From: Dyadobacter flavalbus
GTDB lineage: Bacteria; Bacteroidota; Bacteroidia; Cytophagales; Spirosomataceae
DNA length: 64,000 nt
Direction: 5' to 3'
NCBI RefSeq assembly: GCF_006149045.1
Contig: NZ_VBSN01000038.1
Coordinates: forward strand, 558,001-622,000
Below, one piece after another: positions 26,130 through 35,700 of this stretch. Position numbers and translations under genes: made by a program. Position 1 is the stretch's first letter. Each line of letters starts with the position of its first letter. The notes below the pieces were generated by a model, which worked only from the letters and a program-made list of their open reading frames with translations, was not told where the DNA came from and ran no database searches.

Positions 26130-26303
26130 ATGAAAAATCAGAAACCATTTGAATGCTGCAAAACGGAACTGAATCCGGCTCAACAGCATGACATTCATGG
26201 CGGTGTAAAAACCGGAGGCTGCGTTGGACCGTCAAAGCCTTTTGAGGAATTTCCGTTTATTCCGTTCGGGCCGCCCTGTTATCCTCCTGTAATCCGGAAT
26301 TAA
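26130..26303 (+). CDS. Double-glycine leader peptide 7 (Cys/Pro-rich core)
   Basis: 57 residues: leader ending QHDIHGG (Gly-Gly at 24-25) and a core of 32 residues unlike the other six. It has no long hydrophobic stretch, two cysteines (residues 31 and 50) that could form a disulfide, and a proline-rich aromatic end (FPFIPFGPPCYPPVIRN). A further Cys-Cys pair lies in the leader. It is the last peptide before the exporter operon. Confidence 0.75.
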   Translation: MKNQKPFECCKTELNPAQQHDIHGGVKTGGCVGPSKPFEEFPFIPFGPPCYPPVIRN

Positions 26304-26418
26304 CCTCAGTATTTGACCCGTTCCAGTATGATTAAGGTTATTTGCCCGTACTTCCCTCCTCTTTCCATTTCCATTCCTGCCGTTTTCCGGATCTTTTAAA
26401 CTCTAAAATCCCAATGCT

Positions 26419-27609
26419 ATGCAAACGCAGCTTTACCCCGCGGAAGTCATTGAGCATACTACGGAAGCATACCTTCCGCAGGTTTCTGTCCAGGGACAAA
26501 TCATTTATGTTTCGGTTGTACTCGCGGTTTTGATCGCGCTTTTGTCACTTCCGTTCATTCGTATAGACGTTTCCGTTCAGAGTTCAGGCATGGTTCGTTC
26601 CAAAGCCGAACGCAACGAGCTGCGGTCGCTGGCTGGCGGAACAATTGCGAAAGTACTGGCGCACGAAAATCAGACTGTAACAGCCGGACAACCTGTTTTT
26701 CAACTGCAAACGGCCATTCCGGACAGCAAACTGCGGTTGCTGCATGCACAGCAGGCCGAAAAGCAACTTTATATCCGTGATCTTACCTTACTGGTATCGT
26801 CCCATGGCACCAACCGCCCGGTTGCAGGATTGAAGTCTTCGCTTTATCGGCAGCAATACGAACAATACATTTTTCAGCAGGCGGAACTGGCGGAAACGGA
26901 GCGGAAAAGAAAGCGGGAACTGGAGATCAATCAAAATCTTTTTGCCGAAAAAGTAATTGCACGCCAAGAGCTTGAAGACAAGGAATTTGCATTCAACACG
27001 GCGCAGGCGCAATACCGTTCATTCATAGAACGACAAGTCAGCGACTGGCAAAATGCACTTTCTCAATACATGATGGCGCTGGACGAACTGCGGTCGCAGG
27101 AACAGCAACTTGTCAAGGAAAAAGAGCTGCTGACGATCACCGCGCCTGTTGCCGGCACCATTGGCCAGCTGGCCGGAAAGTATACAGGAAGTTATGTGCA
27201 GCCCGGAGAAATACTGGGTGTGATTTCGCCTGATTCCAACCTGATCGTGGAATGCTATGTTTCTCCAAAAGATATCGGGCTGTTGCGGCACGGCATGAAA
27301 TCCCGCATGCAGGTGGATGCTTATGATTACAATCAGTGGGGAATGGCCGAAGGAACCATCACAAGTATTTCCAATGATGTGACGGTAACAGATCAGCAGC
27401 AGACTTTTTTCAGGGTTAAATGCCGGCTCAACAAAGATCATCTTACGCTCAGGCAAGGTGTAAAAGGGTATTTAAAGAAAGGAATGACACTGCGGGCACA
27501 TTTCATCATCACCGAGCGGAGTTTGTACGATCTGCTTTACGACAAGGCCGACGACTGGCTTAATCCCAAAAATACGCCTGCCGTGCCGCGTGCAGTTGCC
27601 GCAAGATAA
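26419..27609 (+). CDS. HlyD-family periplasmic adaptor subunit
   Basis: 396 residues. One membrane span (about 28-47) is followed by a biotinyl-lipoyl-like segment (GTIAKVLAHENQTVTAGQPV), a long coiled-coil hairpin (about 110-220, rich in Gln, Glu and Arg), a second lipoyl half (ITAPVAGTIGQL) and a beta-barrel domain. It is the membrane fusion protein bridging the ABC exporter and TolC in a type I peptide secretion system. It is first in the operon HlyD, PCAT, TolC, immediately after leader peptide 7. Confidence 0.93.
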   Translation: MQTQLYPAEVIEHTTEAYLPQVSVQGQIIYVSVVLAVLIALLSLPFIRIDVSVQSSGMVRSKAERNELRSLAGGTIAKVLAHENQTVTAGQPVFQLQTAIPDSKLRLLHAQQAEKQLYIRDLTLLVSSHGTNRPVAGLKSSLYRQQYEQYIFQQAELAETERKRKRELEINQNLFAEKVIARQELEDKEFAFNTAQAQYRSFIERQVSDWQNALSQYMMALDELRSQEQQLVKEKELLTITAPVAGTIGQLAGKYTGSYVQPGEILGVISPDSNLIVECYVSPKDIGLLRHGMKSRMQVDAYDYNQWGMAEGTITSISNDVTVTDQQQTFFRVKCRLNKDHLTLRQGVKGYLKKGMTLRAHFIITERSLYDLLYDKADDWLNPKNTPAVPRAVAAR

Positions 27610-27664
27610 TGTGATTCTTAAAAGCCCGAATCAGCTTACCGTTTTATCCTAATCTTTATTTGCC

Positions 27665-29911
27665 ATGTTTAATCAAAAGAAAATCTGCGTACGTCAACAC
27701 GATATAACGGATTGCGGCGCCGCCTGTCTGGCATCCATTTGTGCATTTTACAAGCTCATGATGCCCATTGCGCGTATCCGTCAGTACGCTTCGACGGACA
27801 AAAAAGGCACCAATGTGCTCGGCATGATTGAAGCGGCGCACAAGCTCGGGTTTCAGGCCAAAGGCGTACGCGGCCATTTTGAAAATCTCGCCGGCATCCC
27901 GAAACCCGCCATTGCGCATGTGATTGTAAAAGAAGTGCTGCATCACTTTGTCGTGATTTACGAGGTTTCCGAAACGCAAATAACCGTGATGGATCCCGGA
28001 ACCGGAAAACTGGAGAAATACACGCATGATGAATTCAGAAAAATATGGACCGGCGTACTGATCCTGCTGCTTCCCGGCGAACAGTTTGAAACCGGAAACA
28101 ACAAAAAATCCGTAACAAGCCGTTTCTGGAACCTGATCAAACCCCACCGTTCTGTGATGACACAGGCTCTCTTTGGTGCCGTGATGTACACCGTACTTGG
28201 CTTGTCCACTTCCATTTACGTACAGAAAATCGTGGATAACGTCCTCGTTGAAGGCAATCGAAATTTACTTAATCTGCTGAGTACGGGCATGATCCTGATT
28301 TTGGGACTGCAGTTGTTTATAGGTTCAATGAAAAGTGTATTTGCCCTGAAAACCGGACAGCAGATTGATGCGCGGCTTATTCTGGGTTATTACAAACACC
28401 TTCTGAAACTGCCGCAGCAATTTTTTGATACCATGCGCGTCGGTGAAATTATTTCGCGTGTAAATGATGCGGTCAAAATCCGGGCGTTCATTAATGATAC
28501 GGCGCTTTCGCTCGTTGTAAACTTGTTTATCGTTGTGTTTTCATTTGGCATGATGTTCACTTACGACTGGAAACTGGCGCTGATAATGCTGGCTGTGATC
28601 CCGTTTTATGCCGCTGTATTTTTCATCATCAACCGGATCAACCGAAAAGGCCAGCGCAAGCTGATGGAAAATTCCGCTGACCTGGAATCGCAGCTTGTGG
28701 AATCGCTGAATGCCATGGGTACGATCAAACGCTTCGGGCTGGAATCGTATGCCAATGTGAAAACGGAAGTCGGGTTCATGAAGCTGCTGAAAAGTATATT
28801 TACTTCCGCTTCGGTTTCCATCTGGGCCGGAAATGCTTCTGAGCTTATATCCCGGTTATTTACGATCATTTTACTCTGGGTCGGCGCAGGTTTTGTACTG
28901 GACAACGCCATTACACCCGGCGAATTACTCTCGTTTTATGCATTGATCGGCTATTTTACAGGCCCGGCCAGCAGCCTGATCAGTTCCAATACCGTGATCC
29001 AGGATGCACTCATAGCAGCCGACCGGCTTTTTGAAATCATGGATCTGGAACGGGAATCAACCGAAAACAAGATTAAACTGACGCCTGATATGGTCGGTGA
29101 CATTACGTTCCGCCAGCTTTCATTCCGCTATGGATCAAGGGTGCAGGTTTTTCAGGACCTTAACCTGACCATACCAAACGGAAAAGTAACGGCAGTTGTA
29201 GGCGAAAGCGGTTCCGGAAAATCCACGCTCCTGTCGCTTTTACAGAATATGTATCCGCTGCAGAGCGGGTCCATTCACATCGGCGATTACGACATCAAAC
29301 ACATCAGCAACGAAAGTCTCCGGCGCATCGTCAGTGTAGTTCCGCAGCAGGTCGATTTGTTCAACGGCCATGTCATTGACAACATTGCAGTGGGTGAATT
29401 TCAGCCGGATATGCAGCGTATTCTAAAAACCTGCCAGCTGCTTGGTATCAATGACTTTATTGAAAAGCTTCCGAACGGGTTCCATACTTATCTGGGTGAA
29501 AACGGCGCCAGTTTGTCCGGCGGACAAAGACAGCGGATTGCCATTGCAAGGGCTTTATACCGCGACCCGCAGATTATCATTCTGGACGAAGCCACTTCTT
29601 CGCTGGATTCCTTGTCGGAAAAGGCCGTGCAGAATACGATTGAAAAATTGCGGGAATCCGGCAAAACGATCATCATCATTGCGCACCGCCTCAGCACCAT
29701 TATGGGTGCGGATAAAATCATGGTGATTGAAGACGGCAAGCTGATCGAAGAAGGCAGCCACGCCAGACTGCTGGCCAACCATCATGCCTATTACCGCTTG
29801 TGGGCATCCCAGTATATGATCGGTTCCGGAACAGATTTGCTCGATCATGCAAGCCTGGTGAATGTATGCGCAAACGGTACAACAGTCGCAATAGATTCCA
29901 ATGTTTCCTAA
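27665..29911 (+). CDS. Peptidase-containing ABC exporter (PCAT, C39 peptidase domain)
   Basis: 748 residues. The N-terminal C39 peptidase domain has Cys17 in DITDCGAACL, His94 in HHFVVI and Asp110 in VMDPGTG, the catalytic set that cuts after Gly-Gly. Six membrane spans follow (about 160-440), then the ATPase: Walker A GESGSGKST near 513-521, signature LSGGQRQR near 617, Walker B IIILDEATSS near 640 and the His switch IIAHRLST. It would cleave the leaders of the seven upstream peptides and export the cores. Spacing to HlyD is 55 bases; the TolC gene overlaps its end if the early start is used. Confidence 0.96.
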   Translation: MFNQKKICVRQHDITDCGAACLASICAFYKLMMPIARIRQYASTDKKGTNVLGMIEAAHKLGFQAKGVRGHFENLAGIPKPAIAHVIVKEVLHHFVVIYEVSETQITVMDPGTGKLEKYTHDEFRKIWTGVLILLLPGEQFETGNNKKSVTSRFWNLIKPHRSVMTQALFGAVMYTVLGLSTSIYVQKIVDNVLVEGNRNLLNLLSTGMILILGLQLFIGSMKSVFALKTGQQIDARLILGYYKHLLKLPQQFFDTMRVGEIISRVNDAVKIRAFINDTALSLVVNLFIVVFSFGMMFTYDWKLALIMLAVIPFYAAVFFIINRINRKGQRKLMENSADLESQLVESLNAMGTIKRFGLESYANVKTEVGFMKLLKSIFTSASVSIWAGNASELISRLFTIILLWVGAGFVLDNAITPGELLSFYALIGYFTGPASSLISSNTVIQDALIAADRLFEIMDLERESTENKIKLTPDMVGDITFRQLSFRYGSRVQVFQDLNLTIPNGKVTAVVGESGSGKSTLLSLLQNMYPLQSGSIHIGDYDIKHISNESLRRIVSVVPQQVDLFNGHVIDNIAVGEFQPDMQRILKTCQLLGINDFIEKLPNGFHTYLGENGASLSGGQRQRIAIARALYRDPQIIILDEATSSLDSLSEKAVQNTIEKLRESGKTIIIIAHRLSTIMGADKIMVIEDGKLIEEGSHARLLANHHAYYRLWASQYMIGSGTDLLDHASLVNVCANGTTVAIDSNVS

Positions 29912-29924
29912 AATTCTGAAAGCC

Positions 29925-31355
29925 ATGCATTTTTTAACAAAAAAATTATTTCAGATTTCACTTTGTACGGCACTCGCCGTTCCGGCTCGTGCACAGGACA
30001 AACTGTCGCTTACCGAATGCATCGACATGGCACTTGCCCGGAATCTCAAGATCAGGGAAGCCGAACTGGGCCTGCAGTCTACGATCAATGCACATCAGCA
30101 GACGAAAAGAGAACTTTTGCCCAGCGTGGAAGGTGTATTTAATCCCGGCTATTCGCTGGGCCGCAGCGTGGATCCATACACCAATCTGATCACCAATAAC
30201 CAGATCGGGACGAACAGCTTGTGGATCAAGGCAGACTGGATCCTTTTCAACGGGTACCAGCGGAAAAATGCCCAGGAACAGGCTGCCATGAATCTGTCGG
30301 CCAGCCAGCTTGATGTCCAGTCGTCCCGGAATTCCATTGTACTGCATGTGTTACAGGCTTATATGCAAGTACTGATGTCAAAGGAACTGCTCCATATGGC
30401 CCTGGCGCAATCGGAATCCACGCAGCAGCAAATAGACCGGACAAACAAGCAAATCCGATTACAGGTTGTACCCGAGTCCGCCTTGTACAGCCTTCAGGCG
30501 CAGCTTGCCAATGACAAAATCCAGATCACCAATGCCGGAAATGACTTGCGGATCGCCCGTATGAACCTGAACCAGTTGCTGAACAGACCTGCAACGGAAA
30601 GCGAATTTGAGCTGAACCCCGTTGAAAACAGCGATACGATTCTTGTAAATGGAAACGGGAAGGATATTTATCTTGCCTCATTGAGTTTGCTTCCTGAAAT
30701 AAAAGCAAGTGAAATACGGGTAAAGTCAGCCGAAAAAAGCCTGGAAATTGCAAGAGGGCTCAAACATCCCGTTTTCTCATTGAGCAGCTCGTTCGGAACG
30801 GCGTTTTCGTCCATCGCACGGAAAACGGTAATCAGCGAAAATTATACGGAAACGCCTATTAACGCCTTTGTAGATGTAGACGGTAAAAAGTATCAGGCAA
30901 CATCGTTCAGTCCGTCTGTGGAGCAGAAGACGATCGGCTACTTTAATCAACTGGGGCTTAACAGGGCTTTTTCACTGAATCTTTCGATCCGGATTCCGGT
31001 TTTTAACGCGACCCGTTCGTCTTACAAAATGCAGGAAGCGCGTATCCAGAAAATGATCGCAGCAAATCAGCAGTCGCAGGTCCGGCAGGCTTTGATGCAG
31101 CAGATCGAACAGGCTTTCCGAATGTTTGAAAATGCCGCAGAGCGCTACAAAACACTTTATACCCAAGTCATTGTTCTGGAAAAAGCATTGCATGCAGCCG
31201 AAATCAGACTGGCCAACGGCGTGAGCAGTCCGCTGGAATATACCCTGGCAAAAAGCAGCCTCGACCGTGCAAAAGCCAACCTGATCCAGACAAAATACGA
31301 ATGCACAGTCCGAAAAAAGGTTTTGCAGTTCTACGAAACCGGTTCTGCAGAATAG
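29925..31355 (+). CDS. TolC-family outer-membrane efflux protein
   Basis: About 476 residues from the chosen start, which opens a clean signal peptide (MHFLTKKLF to Ala-Arg-Ala-Gln). An ATG 24 bases upstream (29901) overlaps the exporter gene by 11 bases and is an alternative. Two outer-membrane-efflux repeats follow, with long helical stretches (for example LSASQLDVQSSRNSIVLHVL) and the LTECIDMALARNLKI entry typical of the family. It is the outer-membrane channel of the tripartite peptide exporter. Convergent with the eCIS ATPase gene, stops 35 bases apart. Confidence 0.93.
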   Translation: MHFLTKKLFQISLCTALAVPARAQDKLSLTECIDMALARNLKIREAELGLQSTINAHQQTKRELLPSVEGVFNPGYSLGRSVDPYTNLITNNQIGTNSLWIKADWILFNGYQRKNAQEQAAMNLSASQLDVQSSRNSIVLHVLQAYMQVLMSKELLHMALAQSESTQQQIDRTNKQIRLQVVPESALYSLQAQLANDKIQITNAGNDLRIARMNLNQLLNRPATESEFELNPVENSDTILVNGNGKDIYLASLSLLPEIKASEIRVKSAEKSLEIARGLKHPVFSLSSSFGTAFSSIARKTVISENYTETPINAFVDVDGKKYQATSFSPSVEQKTIGYFNQLGLNRAFSLNLSIRIPVFNATRSSYKMQEARIQKMIAANQQSQVRQALMQQIEQAFRMFENAAERYKTLYTQVIVLEKALHAAEIRLANGVSSPLEYTLAKSSLDRAKANLIQTKYECTVRKKVLQFYETGSAE

Positions 31356-31390
31356 TTTCAAGTGCTTGTCAGTTCATCAAAAAAAACCGC

Positions 31391-32722
31391 TTACAGCATC
31401 TTGCCTTCTTTGGCCAGTTCCTTTCGTATACTTTCCGTAATCAAAGCGTGGCTTATGCTCGTTTGCTTCGCAGCCAGCGCTTTCAGACAAACCTGCTGGA
31501 CAATGTTGATGATATTGGAACCCGTCAGTTCGTACTGCGCCGCAATGTTTTTCAATGTAACCGATTTGTCCAGCGTAAGCTGCGATGGAAGCGCATTCTG
31601 CCAGATTTTCAGACGTTCGTCGCTATGCGGTTTCGGAAAGTAAATGACCGACTGGAACCTGCGTATGAAAGCTTCGTCCATATTGTCGCGGAAATTGGAT
31701 GCCAGAATGACAAGGCCCGGATACGTTTCCACCCTCTGCAGCAAGTACGAAACTTCCTGGTTGGCATATTTGTCATGCGCATCGCGAACACCCGTACGCT
31801 TGCCGAAAAGGGCATCGGCCTCGTCAAAAAACAGGATCCATTCGTGACTTTCCGCCGTTGTGAACAAGTTGGAAAGGTTCTTCTCCGTTTCTCCGATGAA
31901 TTTGGAAACAACTGTGGAAAGATCGATTTTGTACACATCCTTTCCGGTGTACTTTCCCAGCAACGTTGCCGCCAGCGTTTTGCCGGTTCCCGGCGATCCG
32001 TAGAACAATACCCTGTAACCCGGCTTGATCATGTGCTTCATATTCCAGTCTTTCAGCAGCGTGTTGCCGTGCAAAACCCAGTTCTGCAGATCGCCTAGCT
32101 GCTGCATCGTATGCTCGTTCAGCACAAGGTCTTTCCATTCCCTTTCGGTCTCAATCAGTCTGGCCGGAAAATGAATCCCGAATCTCGGCCTGGAAATTTT
32201 CCCGGTTGTCAGGCTGTCGGTATATTCAGGTGCCATGATGATTTTTCCGCTCATGGCCGGTTCTCCTGCCGGTGCATCTTCCAGCCATAAAATGCGTTTC
32301 CGGGCAAAGAAATGATCTTCTCCAAACAGTTGCTGTATGCCAAGACGCTTTTCAAGATGGTCTCCGGCCAGTATAAACAAAACCGTTTCACCTGTTGGTA
32401 TAAACCCTCTGAACTGCTTTCCGCGAACGCCGCCGATGAGGGAAAAATCCGTCGGCTGATCAAAAAAGGCATGGATGGCATTATCGAAAAAGTCGGGTTT
32501 CAGGTGCGGTACAAGTGCGATCAACAGACAAATGATCTCGTCGAAAGACAATTCCCTGTTCTCTAAAAACAAAGCAAAAGGTTCTTTAAGTCCTGAAAAA
32601 TCCGGAAAAGGAATTTTTTCAATGCTTTTAAAATCCGTCTTTTGTTTGAAATGAATTCCCAGCCGCGTAAGGATTACCGGCTTCAAATAATCATCCAGTA
32701 AAGTGGAAAGGTAATGCGTCAT
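31391..32722 (-). CDS. AAA+ ATPase of the eCIS (Afp15-like)
   Basis: 443 residues. The C-terminal AAA+ module has Walker A GSPGTGKT near 241-248, Walker B ILFFDEADALFGKR near 292-305, sensor 1 in ILASNFRDN and an arginine finger pair in AFIRRF. The first 200 residues are a family-specific domain that includes a segment of predicted beta strands (IPTGETVLFILAGD). Afp15/Pvc15 ATPases are needed to assemble or load eCIS particles, probably unfolding cargo into the tube. It is the last gene of the minus-strand eCIS operon, 22 bases after the DUF4157 gene. Confidence 0.92.
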   Translation of the reverse strand: MTHYLSTLLDDYLKPVILTRLGIHFKQKTDFKSIEKIPFPDFSGLKEPFALFLENRELSFDEIICLLIALVPHLKPDFFDNAIHAFFDQPTDFSLIGGVRGKQFRGFIPTGETVLFILAGDHLEKRLGIQQLFGEDHFFARKRILWLEDAPAGEPAMSGKIIMAPEYTDSLTTGKISRPRFGIHFPARLIETEREWKDLVLNEHTMQQLGDLQNWVLHGNTLLKDWNMKHMIKPGYRVLFYGSPGTGKTLAATLLGKYTGKDVYKIDLSTVVSKFIGETEKNLSNLFTTAESHEWILFFDEADALFGKRTGVRDAHDKYANQEVSYLLQRVETYPGLVILASNFRDNMDEAFIRRFQSVIYFPKPHSDERLKIWQNALPSQLTLDKSVTLKNIAAQYELTGSNIINIVQQVCLKALAAKQTSISHALITESIRKELAKEGKML

Positions 32723-32744
32723 CTGGATTCACTGTAATGGACAA

Positions 32745-35700
32745 TCAAGGATTACTGCGTTCATTCATGAACGTTTTGATGCGGCTGTTCAACTGATTGT
32801 TCATGTCTTTTTTCTGAGCTTCATATGCCTGACTAACCTTGCCGGCCGCAGGCGTCGGCGGTTCTGGATTGTTTTCCGGTCCGCGGTAAATGCCGTTCTT
32901 TGTATTTTCAGCAATGATCGCCTCATTGGTCCGCTGTTTTGCATCCATCGCAAACCCGCTCAGCAGATTCGTAACAACGCTGGACATTAGAGCCAGTCCT
33001 TGCGGTATATACTTCGGATTCCTGAAAACTTCCTGAACAATTTCCTGTACAGCCTCTTTAAACACATTGATCAAATGCTGATCGCCGCCATTGTTGGTTT
33101 TTGCGTTTGCCGCACCTTTATAAATCAGAATGGTATGCATGTTTTTGTAGTCGGCGCCGCCTGCTTTTACACCGGACATGATCAATGCTTCAAATGCCTG
33201 GCTGATGATGGCGCGCGGGATAACGTGTTCGGATTCCATATACCAGACCTCAATTTTGCTGTTCCGCAATTTACTTTGCTGATTCGTATGCTTGTCTACC
33301 GTACCGATTCCGGGAGCACTCGCGCCGGGAGCTGACGCCATTTTTGCCGCCTTGATTTTCTTGATTATGATGGCCACTTTCTCATTGGCCTTTTCCTTTT
33401 TCTCGGTCGGGCTTTTTGCCAGTTTGATTGCATTCAGAAATTCTTCATAGGCCGCTCTGACTTCTTTATCGGGATGGTTGCTCAGCAAAACCGGATTTGA
33501 AGAAGACATGACAAGCTCGTATTTGCCTTTTTTGTTATTCAGTTCATGGGGCTCGCCCTCCGCTTCAAAGGATTTATGGATTTCAAAAAGTTCATCCGCT
33601 TCATCCTCGCTTTTCCCAAAAAGCTTTTCAATCCAGCCTTTGATCTTTTCCATTACCTTCCGGATGCCGTTCTCCACTTTCTGGCGCAGTTCCTGAATTA
33701 CTTCCTTCACTTTGTCCACAACGCCGTTGAGGCCAAAAAGGGAAGACATAATGGCCATCGCGACCGGGATCGCCGATGCAATGGCTGTTTCAAGTACAAC
33801 GGCTGCTTTGTCGATGATTCCCATAATGAGCGACCCGATATCGTCCAGAACGCGTTCGATCATTTCAAGGATTTCCCGGGCTTTTTCAACAACTGCCTTA
33901 AAAACGACAAATACGTCTATAACCGTCGTGATAACAGCCATAACGCCCGTCGGATCAAGCTTTTGTGCAATCCAGGCAAGTGCTTTTACCACAATCGTTT
34001 CTTCCAGCCAGCCGATTATGCCGTCCAGAACCATATCCCAGATACTTCCGACCGCAGCTTCCAGTTTGTCCCAGATACTGCCGCCTTCCGGACCTTGGTT
34101 CATCAGTTTCTGGAACCATTCCCATGCGTCGGAAATAACGCCGATGTAATTTTCTATCTTTTGTTTCAGTCCTTTTTTGCCGGTTACTTCTTCCAGCTGT
34201 TTCAGCAGCATATCGACTGTAATTCCGAGAATCTGGAAGGCCAGTTTCAGCATGGACATAAAACTGAAATCCTTGGGCATTTCGATTCCCGTTCCTTCCA
34301 GTTTGCTAAGAAGCCACGCCTGAAGCCCGCTGAGCAAGTGCGTTCCCAACTGGTTAAAGAACTGTTCGAAACCCAACTTCAACGCACTTATAAAATGCCC
34401 CAGAAAACCCAGCGGATCAGCCATGATGTCACTCAGCGACTGCGCGGCTTTGGCAATTACTCTGGTTACAAGCTGCGGCGGAATTCCGATGATATCCAGC
34501 ATGGTGCTGTAAAATGTCCAGATCGCTTTTCCAAGATCCCCGTCAATAAAAACCTGTTTCAGAGCCACAATGGCCATATCTTCGATCCGTTCCCAGATAT
34601 TTTCAGCCTGTTTGAGTTTCTGGAAAAAGGACAGCCTGCCGAGAATCTGCTCAATAAAAAACTTTTTGATCGGTTCTTTGATACAATCCGGAAGAAGAGC
34701 CCAAACCGGCCCGAGCAGGAATTCCGGCAGTTTCCCGAGCAGATCGCCAAGTGCCGAAAATATCCTTTGAAGCGCATCATAAATCGGCGTCAGGAAGCCC
34801 GACAAATACGTCAGACCGCTTTGAAGTACGTCAAAAAGTGCGGTGATCTGCGTCTGGCACCAGTCCTTGAATTCGGCAGCTTTTGTTTCCAGCCACTCGA
34901 TTGCGCTTCCTGCCATGCTTAATAACGGAATGTTCCTGACAGTGGAAAAGAAACCCGTTACAGCATTGTAAATTTCACCGACCTGCCCGTTTATCCACGC
35001 CGCAGCCTCCGAAATAGAACCTTTTAAATTATGGATGGATGCCTGGACAGCCGGTAAAATCTGGTTTCTAAGGCTCGTCTGCGCAGCTTCGTTCCCGATG
35101 TTGGAAGCGTCACCGCCCATGGCCGCCGAAGTGGCCACCACTTTGGCCAGCCAGTCCTGTATCGTCTGACGCAGGTTCAGAATGGCGCCCAGCGGAATAA
35201 AGGAGGCAATTCTTGTAACAAGCTGTCTTGCAGGCTCTATAACGGGGCGGACCAGTTCCTTGATTTCTTCCCAAACCGCCTCCACCTTGCGCTGGGCCCA
35301 TTGTATAAGCCCTTCTTCCCCGGTTTCGTCCGCGTTCAGTCCGAGCATTCTTTGCAGCCAGTCCCACGCAGCACTGACCGCATCGCGTACGGGTGAAAAC
35401 CCTTTCCAAATGAATGCGGCGACTTGTTTGATGCCTTCCCAAATGGCTGCTGCCTTGTTTTTCAGCCATTCAATGGCGGGCAACGCAATCGAATTCCAGA
35501 CTTCGGTAAAAAAGTCGATGGCCGGCTGAAAGAATTCGGTTATGGCGTCCCATGCTTCTCCCGCCATTTCGGTTACAATGCCTTTCAGTTCTTCCAGTGC
35601 TGCAAACAGCGGCTGGCAATCGCCCTGCGCCAAAGCATTGATGATCACCTGTGCGCGGTTCAGCAGCTCACCGAATTTGGGAAAAACTACAGCAATAACA

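Noticed and set aside
33546-34922. Long open frame of 458 codons on the plus strand
   Set aside because: It lies wholly antisense to the DUF4157 gene, and its translation shows no family motif or plausible composition; it is a frame shadow of the minus-strand gene.
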